DNA of 64,000 bases from Atopsyche davidsoni. Its lineage: Eukaryota > Arthropoda > Insecta > Trichoptera > Hydrobiosidae. Both the position numbers and the translations under genes were made by a program. The notes under the pieces are model-generated. The model was not told the origin of the DNA. It made no database searches and saw only the letters and a list, made by a program, of their open reading frames with translations. Location: the NCBI GenBank assembly GCA_022113835.1, contig JAILWY010000009.1, positions 5,121,501 through 5,185,500 of the forward strand. The letters are read 5' to 3'. This document shows positions 24,652 through 35,100 of this stretch, in pieces; the stretch's first letter is position 1, and every line of letters starts with the position of its first letter.

Positions 24652-24880
24652 ACACGGACGGGGACACGTCCAGTGTGGAGGGCGTGGGCGCGGGCGGGGG
24701 AGGCGGGGGCGGGGAGGGCCGCGGCGTGGCGGAGCTGCTGCTGCCGCAGTACGCGCTGCTGACGGGCGGGCGCTCCCGGGACGGCTGCCCGCTCATCACC
24801 TTCCCCGACCACGCCAACTTCCACAGCCTCGCCGCGCACGAGTACCAGCGCCTGCTGCTCTACCTCACCTCAGTCCCTTC
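24652..24880 (+). CDS. MCF2L: MCF2L-like exon: Gly-rich linker and start of SEC14 domain
   Basis: Acceptor TTTCAG at 24646-24651, donor TC|GTGAGT at 24881. The exon starts in phase 1 and ends with two bases of a Ser codon. It encodes an acidic/Ser stretch, a run of seven glycines, then VAELLLPQYALLTGGRSRDG, the N-terminal edge of SEC14. It is extremely GC-rich compared with every other exon in the gene. Overlapping ORFs on both strands here are shadows of this composition. Confidence 0.88.
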
Positions 24881-27800
24881 GTGAGTACCCTCTCTACTCC
24901 GCACCCTGCATCCCGCACCCGTACCCCTCGCACAGCCTACACTTGACGTTGATAACGCAAATCTGCAAGTGCAAGTGCTTTTAAGTTCCAAGTACTCTCA
25001 TAAATGTTTACACGCCTATTTGCCAATCGTGGGGTCCCAGGTTCGAGCCCAGGTGGAGCAATAATTTTGTTTAGATTTTTCAATCAACGAATCTGCAATT
25101 AGCAAAAATTATCTCCAGGTTCAAGGGGAAAGAATTTCCTTCAAGTAAAATAGTCTTCAGGTTTTCCCTGAATACAATGCAAATGCCAAATATGTATAAG
25201 GCCAAACAAAAGATCTCTATTGTCTATGTTAATTCTCCATAAACTGCCTGTAAGTTGTTAATTTTGTTTATAGTCTATTTTATTTTTTTGTATTATCCGA
25301 CAATATTTTGTGATTAAAATTGTGAAACAAGCATATGAATAATGTTTTGATTTATCACATTCGGTTATCATTCGACAAATTGTAGCGTGATAATTTATTT
25401 TTAGTCTTATTGTATTTTGTTCTGTTTCAGCTTGCAAGAGGCGGACTTGGGCTTCCATTTAATCATAGATAGGCGAAAGGATCGCTGGAATTCAGTCAAA
25501 ACTGTTCTTATTAGGATATCGGTAAGAAATCATTCACTAATATTTCTGTTTGATTTACAACTGATCTGTCATAGTTCAATCTATTGACTCGCTAATTTCA
25601 CATTTTGATATATCAATAGATAAGAACTTCTTACTAGCGCTGTAAATCCTTTGTAATATCCTAGTACTTTTGAAATCATTCAAACAATATCAAATAAAGC
25701 AGTAAAAATGTGCATTGTATATCTGAAATTCAGATGAGTGCACTCTTGCTATAAATTATTTGAAGTTATAAATTATTATACCATAATAAAAATTTTAACC
25801 AACACAAATTGAGTCTTAAAACTTTTCACCATTATTGTGATATACATCTGAAATTATTTTAAAGCATTTAAAATATCAATGAGTATTTGTATTGCGAAAT
25901 GATTTAATAAAGTTTTTTTGTCCAATTGATGTTTCAGGAATATTTCCCGGGGATCATCCACGCAGTATACGTTCTAAGACCCGCAGGATTTATTCAAAAA
26001 GCCTTATCGGAAGTCAGTAGTAAACTCTGCAAAGAAGAGTTCAAGTTTAAGGTTATCGTGTGCTCGGCCGTGGATGAGCTCTATGACCATTTAGAAAGAT
26101 CTCAGCTGACCGGAGACCTGGGGGGAGACATGCCATACTCTCATGCTGAATGGATTCAGCAAAGAATTGTGAGTTATTCTGCATGTATTCATGCATATAT
26201 TGCATGAACAACTTTCTTCAACTTGAAGACTATTATATCAAAAAAATTTGGATTTCTTCCAAAATTATGCACAATTTTTTTTGTTATTTATTTTTCAACT
26301 AATTAGTGTGTATCTTCAGGTTATGATATATCGACAAAGTTGCCTATACCAACCTACCCTCCACGAAGAACCCATCCTTGACATTCACGATTCCCCTACA
26401 ATGTCCGCTGATCCTCAGTATGATGAAATTGAAGATATTTTTGAACCCAGCAACAAACCTACTGACCCGCTCCTTCAACCATCATTTATTATTCCTGAAA
26501 TAAAGATTGAGGACACGTCCCGTAATTCCCTCGGTTTTGACGATATGCTATCAGAACTTCTGCTTAAGTTTGATTCTTGATAATATTGTATTACAAATTT
26601 TAAGAAATGCTAAGATTATTATATTTACTCAATAAATATTTCAAAATGTTTATCATTTTTATTTTCTGTATATTTGAGTGGCCTAATTTATCAACACTGG
26701 AAACAAAAATTACAAAAATTTCCTATCTGCAATGAAAATGTTCAACGACTTTTATAAAATTTAACAAATAATATGTTTTGATTTAATTTAAATATCATCT
26801 AAAAATTTCATAAAAAAAGGAATGTCGAATTGATCTTAAAACAAAGTGGTGGTAAAGTAAATTTCCTTTTTCAGTACACTTAAACATTATTTGCATTGCA
26901 TACTTTTAATCCAAGAGGCGAATTGATACGTTTTTGTCTTTACTAATGCTTAATTCCACCAAAAACCAAATATGTATAATTAATTATATGTATGTTAAAT
27001 TAATAATATAATTTAAATATTTTTTTGAAAATATAATAAAAGTTAACAATGTCCTTGAACTCACTTTTTCAAAGTATTATATTTGCTCATCCTTATATTT
27101 TTTATAAATAATAATTTATATGTACATAAAAACCAAGGAATGATGTTTATACATCAATATGTTTTGAAACATGTGATTTTTTGTTTTATCGTTGAATGTA
27201 ATTTTTTTATTTCAGGCTTTAGAAAAGTTTTCGGGGTTAATGCGAGAGGTGTCGGCACATTTAGATGTATTTATGCGAGATATTGTGGACTGCGACTTGG
27301 GAAATGACCCTCAACAGACTAGAGAATTACTCATAACACAGGGAGATAAGTATGTTCTATTACTACTGTCGAGTTTATACTATAATGAAAAATTATCTTA
27401 TTACATAATTCTATATAATAAATTTTACATAATTCTGAATAAAACATAAATTTTTATTCTTTGTTTACATACTGGTTATGAGAGAAAAAAAACTATTTTC
27501 TTTTTTTGATGTTAAACCCTTGTAACGCAGAGTGTAAGTAAGCATTTGTATGTGAGGTTTATCTTCTTCACAGGTATGAATCACTGAAAGAAGAAATTTT
27601 AGGAGCTGCTGATCATGGAGAACAGCTTCTTGGAGAAATGAAGAAAGACAATCAACCTGAAAATGCAATCGGGCACATCGCTGCAGTTGAGAGGTAATAT
27701 CTGCTAAAAAATAAAAATTCTTTAGTATTTAAAAATAATACTGTTTTCTAAAACAATATTACAAAAACATTTATATTTCAGGTTACTAGTACAATTAGAG

Positions 27801-30768
27801 GAAACAGAAAGACAATTTGATGAATTTTGGCAAAGGCACTCCTCAAAATTAAATCACTGGCTTTTATTCCGCACGTTTTTATTGGATTTCAAGGAAATGC
27901 AGGTAGAGTATTTTTATAATGTTGTAGTTTGAATACATTTGAAAAATCAAGGTACGATTCTACTAGATTTAAAATTGTACTTATTAAAGAAAAAGTCTCT
28001 ATATCTATTTAATTAATAAAAAGCATCAATATTTACAATGATTGAAACAGAAGTATTTTTGATTGAAACATAAGTAGTCCTAAAAATGTCAAATCTCTTA
28101 CGAAACCATAAAATATAGTATATCATAGAATATTCTTAAAATCCTATCTTTTGGTATTTGTTGTAAAGAGTATCGGTATAGATAAATATTTCGTTGAATA
28201 TTTTGACTTTCTAGATATTAAGTACTAATAATTTTTACAAAATAGTAAGGTTATCTAGACACACTAACAGAGAAATCGATTTTAAAGATTTACTTTGTAT
28301 GTTATGTTTTCATATAAAAAAAAAATTCTGGTAACGTAGTTGACATCTAAGAAATTCATTACTTCTGATCAGAATCCCCACTCGTATAGTATTTTGCAGT
28401 CGTGAGGATCATGCTATAGTCTGTGTGTATTTTGTTCACCTAGCCTATATGATGATAGTAATGTCACTGACTTAGTCTAGTCATAATGCTTATCTACGTT
28501 TCAAACTCGTGTCACTTTTCTCTGAATTTTTTCTGACCCATTGGAGTTACTGGGTTGAATTTAAAAGTTTTTTGATTGCTAAGAAGCGGTGTAAAACTTT
28601 CAAACATTTGTCTTCTCTTTGGTTCATCTTGCTTAGATTTGGTGATCTGTGGTTGAAAACTAAATCCAGTATTGTTGTGTCGATTTGCTATAATACTAGC
28701 AACATTTTTTCTTTCATTAGAAATATTTTCATCTATTTCATTTAGACGTACTGATTTTCGTTTTTGATTTTCTAGCTGTAATTGAAGTTTCTGAATTTTC
28801 CTGTTCCTTTCTTCTAACATGGTAGCGTACTCGTCTGCCTGTCTTTTCTGTTTAGTGCACTCTGTTTGCAGTGTTTCAATTTTATTCTTATTGCACTGTA
28901 ATTCTGCTTTAATTCGCTGCATACTTAATACTTGAAATTCTTCCAAATGCTTGACTCTTTCTCGAGCATGTCTTCCGATGCTTTCTTGGTATCTCGTTTC
29001 TTCTTCCATTTGATATGACCAAAATGACATAGCTCTCATTGCCACATCCATGATTATATCCGGTGTCATACCAGCCAAAACTATGGATCTAAATGTCTCC
29101 GGTGGATTTAAATCAGCTTGTACAACATCGAAATTATCATTCAGTTGTGAATTGCATGCTGGACAAACAATAACTTCGTTTACTTTCTTTGCAAATTCAT
29201 TTTCACCATGCTCAGCACAAAATGCATGAGAACAACTGGTTACCCATGCAATGTTTGGTAAAAGCTTTCTACACTTTTTATAGTTACAAACCATATGAAG
29301 AACCATTTTAAAATATTGACTTGCTTTGCAATATTTACTTTATGAAGACATTATTGTGTAACTACAGTTTGATAGTTGTGTTCATTTTGGTTTTCATCCA
29401 GAATTTTAAATTGGGAACTTTTAGTTTTTTTTTAATTTAATTGTTGTTAGGTTACAATAATAAATTTTTTTTGGTCAAAAAATTCCATTTCATTGTTTTC
29501 ATTTCCATTCCATTTTTTGAAATGTGAATCTTATTTTTTTTGTTAATAGGCAGTTCTTGATGCCCACATGAAGACCATTTGTGATATGACAGAAGTTGGG
29601 GAAACAGCACCGAGGGTTGATGCAATAATAAGAGAAACTATGTCTTTTGAGAAAATATGTACATCTGATATCGCTCGGGCTGAAGAGATTGTTCAAACTG
29701 GTAGGTGTGAAATAAATAATTCATATTAATTATAATTAAGTAATTTGAACATTGTCTTACTTCTTATATTTGTGCCTACAGGGGAATGTTTAATGCTTAA
29801 TCCGTTAAGTGCTATTGATAGTATTCAATCAAAATGCGAAGAATTGAAGAGAACCAATACTTCATTATTGGAAAAAATACAACGTAGACACAATTTACTT
29901 GCAAAAGCGAGAGACTTAATGGATCGCATTGACAAGGTATGAATCTTATTTATTAATAATTCTGTTTTTTTTAGTGTTTTGATCCACATTGTAGTGGACT
30001 CTCAAAATCTTCAACATGGGTACATAATCCTGTTATGCTATATAAATTATAAATAATATCTTTTGTTTTCTAGGCAAACACTTGGTGTGCAGCCGGTGTA
30101 GAGATGATGGCGGTAGGAGGGACCTGCCCGGCTCTAGCTGCTGTGGAGCTCCTCAACTTGGATGCTTACGTTAACGCTGCTCATAACTTTGGTTTGACTG
30201 CACCCAATGAATTCAGAGAAGCTTTATTAAAATCGGCTACACCAGAAACCAAAGCTCTTGTTACTCAGGTAAACTATTGTTAATCATTCTTCCAATAGCA
30301 TTACTTCAATTTCAAACCAAAAAGTATGATTACACATCACTCGGTTAATTTAAGTCAATATTTTATATCTTTAACTATTGAATTGACTTTTGTTAGCGAT
30401 TTGATTTCAATTTATTATATAATATGAAACCATAAGAGCTCTTTCGATTGAAATTCCAAATCGGTTGCAAGTTGTGTTGCTGCATGTGAAGGCATCTTTA
30501 AATATATTTTACTAAACACATTACTATTATTCTAGTAATTATGTATTACTTGTATGCGAATATGATTTTAAGATTTGAATCAATCATACAATTTTTTATT
30601 TTATTTTAGGTGTTACAAAGAGTAGATGATGTCTGGTTGATGTTGGGTGCTCGGCGGCAACTACTTCAGAGGGCCACAGTCCGTCCAGCACGGCCTGTGC
30701 AGCAAGTCAATCCTCAGACTGCTGTCACACCTACGCAAGCTGCCGTCACCAATGGAAACGGTATCAAG
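24652..30768 (+). CDS. MCF2L: MCF2L/DBS-like Rho guanine nucleotide exchange factor, N-terminal half (spliced, 10 exons; 3' part outside window)
   Basis: Ten exons (24652-24880, 25431-25521, 25938-26168, 27216-27349, 27574-27693, 27782-27902, 29550-29700, 29782-29936, 30074-30268, 30610-30768) all have GT/AG borders and compatible phases, leaving one open frame of about 528 residues. The first three encode a SEC14/CRAL-TRIO lipid-binding domain (LLTGGRSRDGCPLITFPD, LGFHLIIDRRKDRWNSVKT, QLTGDLGGDMPYSHAEW). The rest encode spectrin-type helices (VERLLVQLEETERQFDEFW, QAVLDAHMKTICDM) and end at the linker RRQLLQRATVRPARPVQQV. Order and wording match vertebrate MCF2L/DBS from SEC14 to just before the catalytic domain. 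DBS proteins activate Rho-family GTPases, with the SEC14 part acting in membrane targeting and autoinhibition (family knowledge). DH, PH and SH3 domains are not visible here. Trio/Kalirin and SESTD1 also combine SEC14 with spectrin repeats, but the match to DBS is clearly closer. Confidence 0.88.
25026..25075 (+). repeat. SINE fragment with B box
   Basis: GGTCCCAGGTTCGAGCCCAGG followed by TGGAGCAATAATTTTG; matches the B box and tail of the elements at 7123 and 47920. Confidence 0.45.
25431..25521 (+). CDS. MCF2L: MCF2L-like exon: SEC14 core strand
   Basis: Acceptor CTGTTTCAG ends at 25430, donor ATCG|GTAAGA at 25522. It completes the Ser codon from the previous exon and encodes LQEADLGFHLIIDRRKDRW and SVKTVLIRIS in 30 codons, ending in phase 0. 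The IDRR(K/R)D(K/R)W motif is shared with vertebrate DBS. Confidence 0.9.
25938..26168 (+). CDS. MCF2L: MCF2L-like exon: C-terminal part of SEC14 domain
   Basis: Acceptor GTTTCAG ends at 25937; donor AATT|GTGAGT at 26169. 77 codons, phase 0 at both ends. It encodes EYFPGIIHAVYVLRPAGF, a Lys/Phe-rich segment, then SQLTGDLGGDMPYSHAEW, the characteristic end of the SEC14 fold. It can join the exon at 27216 or the alternative terminal exon at 26320 in frame. Confidence 0.92.
26320..26580 (+). CDS. candidate alternative terminal exon giving a SEC14-only isoform
   Basis: Inside the intron 26169-27215, a pyrimidine-rich acceptor (TATCTTCAG, ends 26319) is followed in phase 0 by 86 open codons and a TGA at 26578-26580; AATAAA follows at 26631. 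The tail is acidic and Pro-rich (SADPQYDEIEDIFEPSNKPT) and ends DDMLSELLLKFDS. Joined to 25938-26168 and the putative first exon it would give a protein of about 279 residues with SEC14 but no spectrin or GEF region. I do not recognise the tail. It could instead be the 3' end of an unrelated nested gene or a retrocopy fragment. Confidence 0.5.
   Translation, partial: VMIYRQSCLYQPTLHEEPILDIHDSPTMSADPQYDEIEDIFEPSNKPTDPLLQPSFIIPEIKIEDTSRNSLGFDDMLSELLLKFDS
26631..26636 (+). terminator. canonical poly(A) signal AATAAA after the alternative terminal exon
   Basis: AATAAA lies 51 bases after the TGA of the 26320-26580 frame, a normal distance for a 3' end. This motif is common by chance in AT-rich DNA. 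Confidence 0.4.
27216..27349 (+). CDS. MCF2L: MCF2L-like exon: first spectrin-region helix
   Basis: Acceptor ATTTCAG ends at 27215, donor ATAA|GTATGT at 27350. Starts in phase 0, ends with two bases. It encodes ALEKFSGLMREVSAHLDVF and an acidic segment NDPQQTRELL, matching the region right after SEC14 in DBS. Confidence 0.88.
27574..27693 (+). CDS. MCF2L: MCF2L-like exon: spectrin-region helix
   Basis: Acceptor CTTCACAG ends at 27573, donor GAG|GTAATA with the last exon base at 27693. It completes a Lys codon and encodes YESLKEEILGAADHGEQLL and IGHIAAVE; it ends with two bases of an Arg codon. Confidence 0.88.
27782..27902 (+). CDS. MCF2L: MCF2L-like exon: spectrin-repeat helix
   Basis: Acceptor TATTTCAG ends at 27781; donor GCAG|GTAGAG at 27903. 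It encodes LLVQLEETERQFDEFWQRH, strongly similar to the spectrin repeat of vertebrate DBS, then the LFRTFLLDFKEMQ helix. Ends in phase 0. The following intron holds the nested HEI10-like gene. Confidence 0.9.
28512..29306 (-). CDS. CCNB1IP1: CCNB1IP1/HEI10-like RING-finger E3 ligase, nested antisense gene
   Basis: A single open frame of 264 codons runs from ATG at 29306 to the stop at 28512. The N-terminus is a RING finger with Cys7, Cys12, Cys25, His27, Cys30, His33, Cys48 and Cys51, spaced as in human CCNB1IP1 (HEI10). Diagnostic blocks are CNYKKC, AWVTSCSHAFC, VCPACNSQL and VLAGMTPDI followed by a MRAMSFWSYQ motif. A Lys/Glu/Gln-rich coiled coil covers about residues 110-185, then a basic disordered tail rich in Phe and Pro. 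Length is near the human 277. HEI10/Zip3-family proteins mark and stabilise meiotic crossover sites on the synaptonemal complex and act as SUMO/ubiquitin ligases (family knowledge). The gene lies wholly inside the MCF2L-like intron 27903-29549 on the opposite strand and shows no intron. Confidence 0.9.
   Translation of the reverse strand: MVLHMVCNYKKCRKLLPNIAWVTSCSHAFCAEHGENEFAKKVNEVIVCPACNSQLNDNFDVVQADLNPPETFRSIVLAGMTPDIIMDVAMRAMSFWSYQMEEETRYQESIGRHARERVKHLEEFQVLSMQRIKAELQCNKNKIETLQTECTKQKRQADEYATMLEERNRKIQKLQLQLENQKRKSVRLNEIDENISNERKNVASIIANRHNNTGFSFQPQITKSKQDEPKRRQMFESFTPLLSNQKTFKFNPVTPMGQKKFREK
29550..29700 (+). CDS. MCF2L: MCF2L-like exon: spectrin-repeat helix
   Basis: Acceptor GTTAATAG ends at 29549; donor ACTG|GTAGGT at 29701. 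It encodes AVLDAHMKTICDMTEVG and RVDAIIRETMSFEKICTSDI. Starts in phase 0, ends one base into a Gly codon. It lies just upstream, in opposite orientation, of the nested gene's 5' end. Confidence 0.88.
29782..29936 (+). CDS. MCF2L: MCF2L-like exon: spectrin-repeat helix
   Basis: Acceptor GCCTACAG ends at 29781; donor CAAG|GTATGA at 29937. It encodes GECLMLNPLSAIDSIQSKCE and RRHNLLAKARDLMDRIDK, matching the AxDSIxxKCxEL and RRxLLxKxxxLxxR pattern of DBS. Ends in phase 0. Confidence 0.9.
30074..30268 (+). CDS. MCF2L: MCF2L-like exon: end of spectrin region
   Basis: Acceptor TTTTCTAG ends at 30073; donor TCAG|GTAAAC at 30269. 65 codons, phase 0 at both ends, beginning ANTWCAAGVEMMAVGGTCPA. Vertebrate DBS has a similar W-C-x-x-G start at this point. 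Confidence 0.88.
30610..30768 (+). CDS. MCF2L: MCF2L-like exon: linker before the catalytic domain (last exon seen)
   Basis: Acceptor ATTTTAG ends at 30609; donor CAAG|GTTAGT at 30769. 53 codons, phase 0 at both ends. It encodes VLQRVDDVWLMLGARRQLL, a basic RPARPVQQV motif, and a Pro/Thr/Ala linker ending NGNGIK, as in the linker of DBS before the DH domain. Read-through into the intron would stop after two codons (TAA), and AATAAA lies nearby at about 30815, so an intronic poly(A) isoform is possible. Confidence 0.87.
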
Positions 30769-31935
30769 GTTAGTTAATTCAATTAGCTTTTTTAACTAAT
30801 GAAAACCAATCAATGGAATAAATAAACATATGTACTATATGTTTATCATAACGACCCGTAGGGATTTTCAAACATCAATTTTTTCTGAATTTTTTTTTAA
30901 TTTCAATTGTCATCTATACAGGTGAATTTAAAAATTAGGAATTATTTCACTTGTAATCTTCAATATTTATAACAATTATAATTTAATAAACAACATTTAG
31001 CTGGTTGTTATCACGGTTAATACATGTCCGTGCCTATTAAAGTTTAGTGAAAGATACTTCATACAAATGGTTGATTCATGCACATACATTCACCTAGCTG
31101 TCTCATAACTCCTACATTATTGATTTTAATATTTATTTCTTTTCTTATTAATTATTATATTACTATGCATATTCGGAGGTAATATTCTGTCAAGTGACTT
31201 CACTCGTTGAGGCTTGACAACAATACTTTTTTTACACAAACATTTTTGGCTTTATGATAATGTGTGATGTAATATGAAACTTCTCCTTCTTAGGACAGAT
31301 GCTCTAATGCGTGTTTATAGCAATGCTCATCACATAAATTATTACAATTTATCAAATATCAGGAAACTATGCGTGGAAGACCTTCGGCGAACGACCTTGG
31401 TATTCCTATTATAAAACTGAACTTTATATAGAGATGCACGCATCAGTAATTATTTTAAGTATCACATTGTGTTGATCATTATTGAGCATTCTAGACATGT
31501 TTAGTGTCTGCCTACAATCATATTTAAGTATATGAGTTCAAAACAATACGAGTATTCCTGGTCGGGGTCTAAACGGATGACATGTAATCATATACACAAT
31601 TAGGTTGTTTTTATTAACATTATATAGTACTCGTAAGTAGGAAGAACCACGAAAAATTGGATCACAAATTTGTTCGTTGACTTTTTTTAGAAGAGTTTAG
31701 AGAGAAAGGAAACCGAAAGTAAATTGATTTTGTTTTATAGTGTTGTTAATATTACTAATGTAACCTGACATCTTACTCTTTGGATTTTTACTTTATAAAT
31801 AACTAGCTAGCTGATATGCCTTTCATCATATTTAAAAATTTTCAAGTCGTTTTAAAATGCACAGACAGATCTATAAAAGTAATCCACATGGCAGACTGGT
31901 TTAATTTGTAATACTTAATACTCAAACAACAAATG

Positions 31936-31999
31936 TGAATAGACAAATAGCTAGGAGACTACGAACATATTTGTAGTCTCCTATCCATTTGGCTATTCA
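31936..31999. other. 27-bp imperfect hairpin, microRNA-precursor-like
   Basis: Arms TGAATAGACAAATAGCTAGG plus AGACTAC (31936-31962) and their near reverse complement (31973-31999) match at 24 of 27 positions around a 10-base loop. The size (64 nt) fits a pre-miRNA or a small foldback MITE. Strand unknown. Confidence 0.5.
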
Positions 32000-32039
32000 T
32001 GTTAGTTACCACAGATTATTTAAAAATATATTTAACTGG

Positions 32040-32175
32040 GGTACTTTGGAGACCAGGTTGGGAGCATTAGAGTTGAGTGCCGAGTGGTTGAGCCGGCCGG
32101 CCCATCGGCCCACCAGCAACCTTGCGGGGCTCGGCGTGCATTAGGCAGCCCGGCGGCGGGGGCGGAGTGTTTATT
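32040..32175. promoter_or_regulatory. CpG-rich non-coding block
   Basis: Runs of GGCCGGCC, GCCCGGCGGCGGGGGCGGAG and similar in an otherwise AT-rich region, with no sustained ORF or splice signals. Could be an alternative promoter or a GC-rich repeat remnant. Confidence 0.25.
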
Positions 32176-35100
32176 TGGATTCCAGGATTAATGATTTATT
32201 GACCGCGTGCTCCAATAACTGAAAAATGATTATTTACAGACGTTTTATTGATTTATTTCTCTCAGAATCATATTTCATGCAAATAAGGCTTTATGGAGCT
32301 GTTTTCGAATGGTCTCATTTGTTGGATTAATATTTGTACTGTAGATATTTTATTAATTGATTTCGTATGTTATATAATGTTTGGCTCGCATGTTTAGTGG
32401 AGGTTGAAACGTTGACTTTTGATTTCGATCATCGTCGTGGCAGGTGAATTCCAAACTGGATTGGATCGTACTTTCGATGAAGCGTTGGGAAGCGACCGCT
32501 GGCGCATTTTCTTCGGGAAGACCAGCAGCCATCAAGGGTTACAATCCCAAAGATAATGCTGTAACATATTCGTGTTTTTTTTCACCATGTGTGTGTCAGC
32601 TTTCGTTGATATCTTAGATTATTTCGATTTTTTTACACCGTGAAATATTAGACCTAATATACCTCATAAAGCCTTCTACTATAAATTACTATAGACGTGC
32701 AATTGAATGCACTAATACAAAAATGTTTTTTGTGACATCATTATTTTGTTCAGAGTTGTATTCAAGTGTAACGAAACACTCCACCGAGAAGGCGGTAAAT
32801 TGATTTTTTTATAATAAATGTATAAATACTCTAATATAAAACTTGTTAACCTTACTTTTTTCATACCATTTACATTACAAAACGTATCATGCACAAGGTC
32901 TGAACCGATCCATTTCACTCGATTTTTATTCAGGGTTTTATTCAATTCTAAGCTTTTTATTGTAAAATCGTTTTGATATCTAAAAAAACCTAATATTTCA
33001 ATTCTTTGTGTCTTATTTGGTCTGTTTATATCCTAAATTCACACAACGCCTACTAAGAACTCATGTGCGTCTTCTGAGTGGGAAGTGACTCAAAAAAACT
33101 ACTCTGACTTTAAGTTTTACCACCCACGGGAGGCTTGAAGGCTTCTTTACAGCTGACTTCACGAAATACGCTATATAATTTGCGAATACTTAAGACTGTC
33201 GATTACCAGGAAGCTTGAGTTATAATATTAAAAAAACTTATCTGATTTGACTAAATAAGCTTAATGGTTATTCTAGTTATCAAAATGACATCAGTCAAAA
33301 ATACAATTATGAATAAAACGCATTTTAAAATTCCGTTATTCTCGTTCTTCCAATAGGCAGTCTTTTTTGATCGATAGCCTCTTCACGAATCGCCGCTGAA
33401 TTATTTTATTTTTAATTATCAAATCTGTGCCACAAGGTCCGCCGGGGTCAATTGGACTCCATAAATTTAATTCGATTATTGAGGCGATATTTTTTGCAAG
33501 CGGCAATCCAGAATAAACATTGACAAAACCAAAATGTGTTTAATATTTATCCAAGTTTATTATTATCACATTCATTCTGTGCACTCTGTTTTATTTTTAA
33601 AAATACAGAAGCTCTGCTACAATCAGAAAGTATGAGCTTACTGACTGGATTGGAAATATTTTAATGCGCGTGGTATTGTTATGACAGGTGATGATGAATA
33701 GTTTTTCTCAACGATATATTATGTCTTATTTTGGTACCTACACGCGGAACAAATTGTTTATTTGCATTGTTTTCTACATTAATTCACTAAATTAACGTTT
33801 TAAAAAACTTTGTCATCTGCGAGAGAAAGTGATTAACTGCCGGAAAGTTATTCCGCTTTTACATGATAGCAATATAAATTATAGATCTACGAACGCATTC
33901 CACGTACATTTACATATTGGCTTCATCAAGACATTGGGTATTAAATTTATAATGATGTTTATTTCACAGAAAATTGCTCTATAAACGCTTCATTAGGCGG
34001 TTAATCGCTTGGATCGAATCATAGGCTAAAATAAAAAAATAATAATCTCTTCAATTTTAGTGTATTTGTGTATGCTCGAGCTTCATTCAAATTACATTAA
34101 TGATGATGCGTTTTTTTGTATTGTATGTCAAATAATGCATTATATCATTTAAAATATATGCACTGAGTATTTAATTAAAGTTTTATATACAAGGCTATAA
34201 ATTACTAATTATTCTGCTTCGTAACGAAGTCATATAGTTGTTTTGAGTCAGTGAAATAAATATTAAAACTCTCTATAAAATATAGTGGGCGTCGTTAGAG
34301 TTCTTAGAACTATCGTTATTTTTCTTTTCTATTGACGTATTTAATGTTATCGTCCGTGTGCGAGCAGGAAGGAGTACTGAATTTATGAAAATAATTAAAA
34401 TTTGGCACGAGTTTAAAACACCATTACGTATTATTTTTTTTATTACTTATGTATTTTTCGCAGCCTAGACTTGATAAAGATCATTGTTTCAAAAGCAAAC
34501 AAAAGGTGATGTCACAATCAACAGCAAAATTAATTTGACTTCTAAGATGCAATTGCACGTATTATTTCTAAAACAATGAAATAAATTGATATGAATGTAC
34601 CTTCTTAAATTACTATTTGCCGTGAGATTATCTAACTCGTTTCGCAAATAAGTAAGTAGGTAGTTAATATTGTATAGTGTTAATTTGAGATAATTGTTAA
34701 AATGTAAGACAAGGAAATATTTTTATTCAATGTGGGAAAAAAATCGTATATTATTAAATTTAATTATATGTCTAGTTTATGTATATATTTACTATGCATC
34801 ATCATATATAACACAGATTATATTCAGAAAAAATATTATACTTATCTCTTATACGAAAACATAATTTTGTGGTATTCGTGGACAGTTTATATTTTTATAA
34901 CATTGTGCGTATTAGACAAGTTTTTTTGTCTCGTTTAATATTTAATTCGTACACATTTCTGTATTTTCTTTATGCTTTTTTTTAATGTTTTCGTAGTATC
35001 CGATAATATTTATATGGTTTTTATTCATAATTTTGATTTTAATAGTTCTGTACTAATAATAGTGCTTTCATTGTGTTGCTTATCATATGCATGTTTTTAA

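Noticed and set aside
24527..24946. 139-codon + frame and minus-strand frames across the GC-rich exon
   Set aside because: They are Arg/Gly/Pro/Ala-only shadows of the SEC14 exon in other frames; the exon's own frame matches DBS and splices in phase.
24652..30768. Alternative identity as Trio/Kalirin or SESTD1
   Set aside because: Both share SEC14 plus spectrin, but the IDRRKDRW block, the QLTGDLGG end and the RPARPVQ linker follow MCF2L/DBS.
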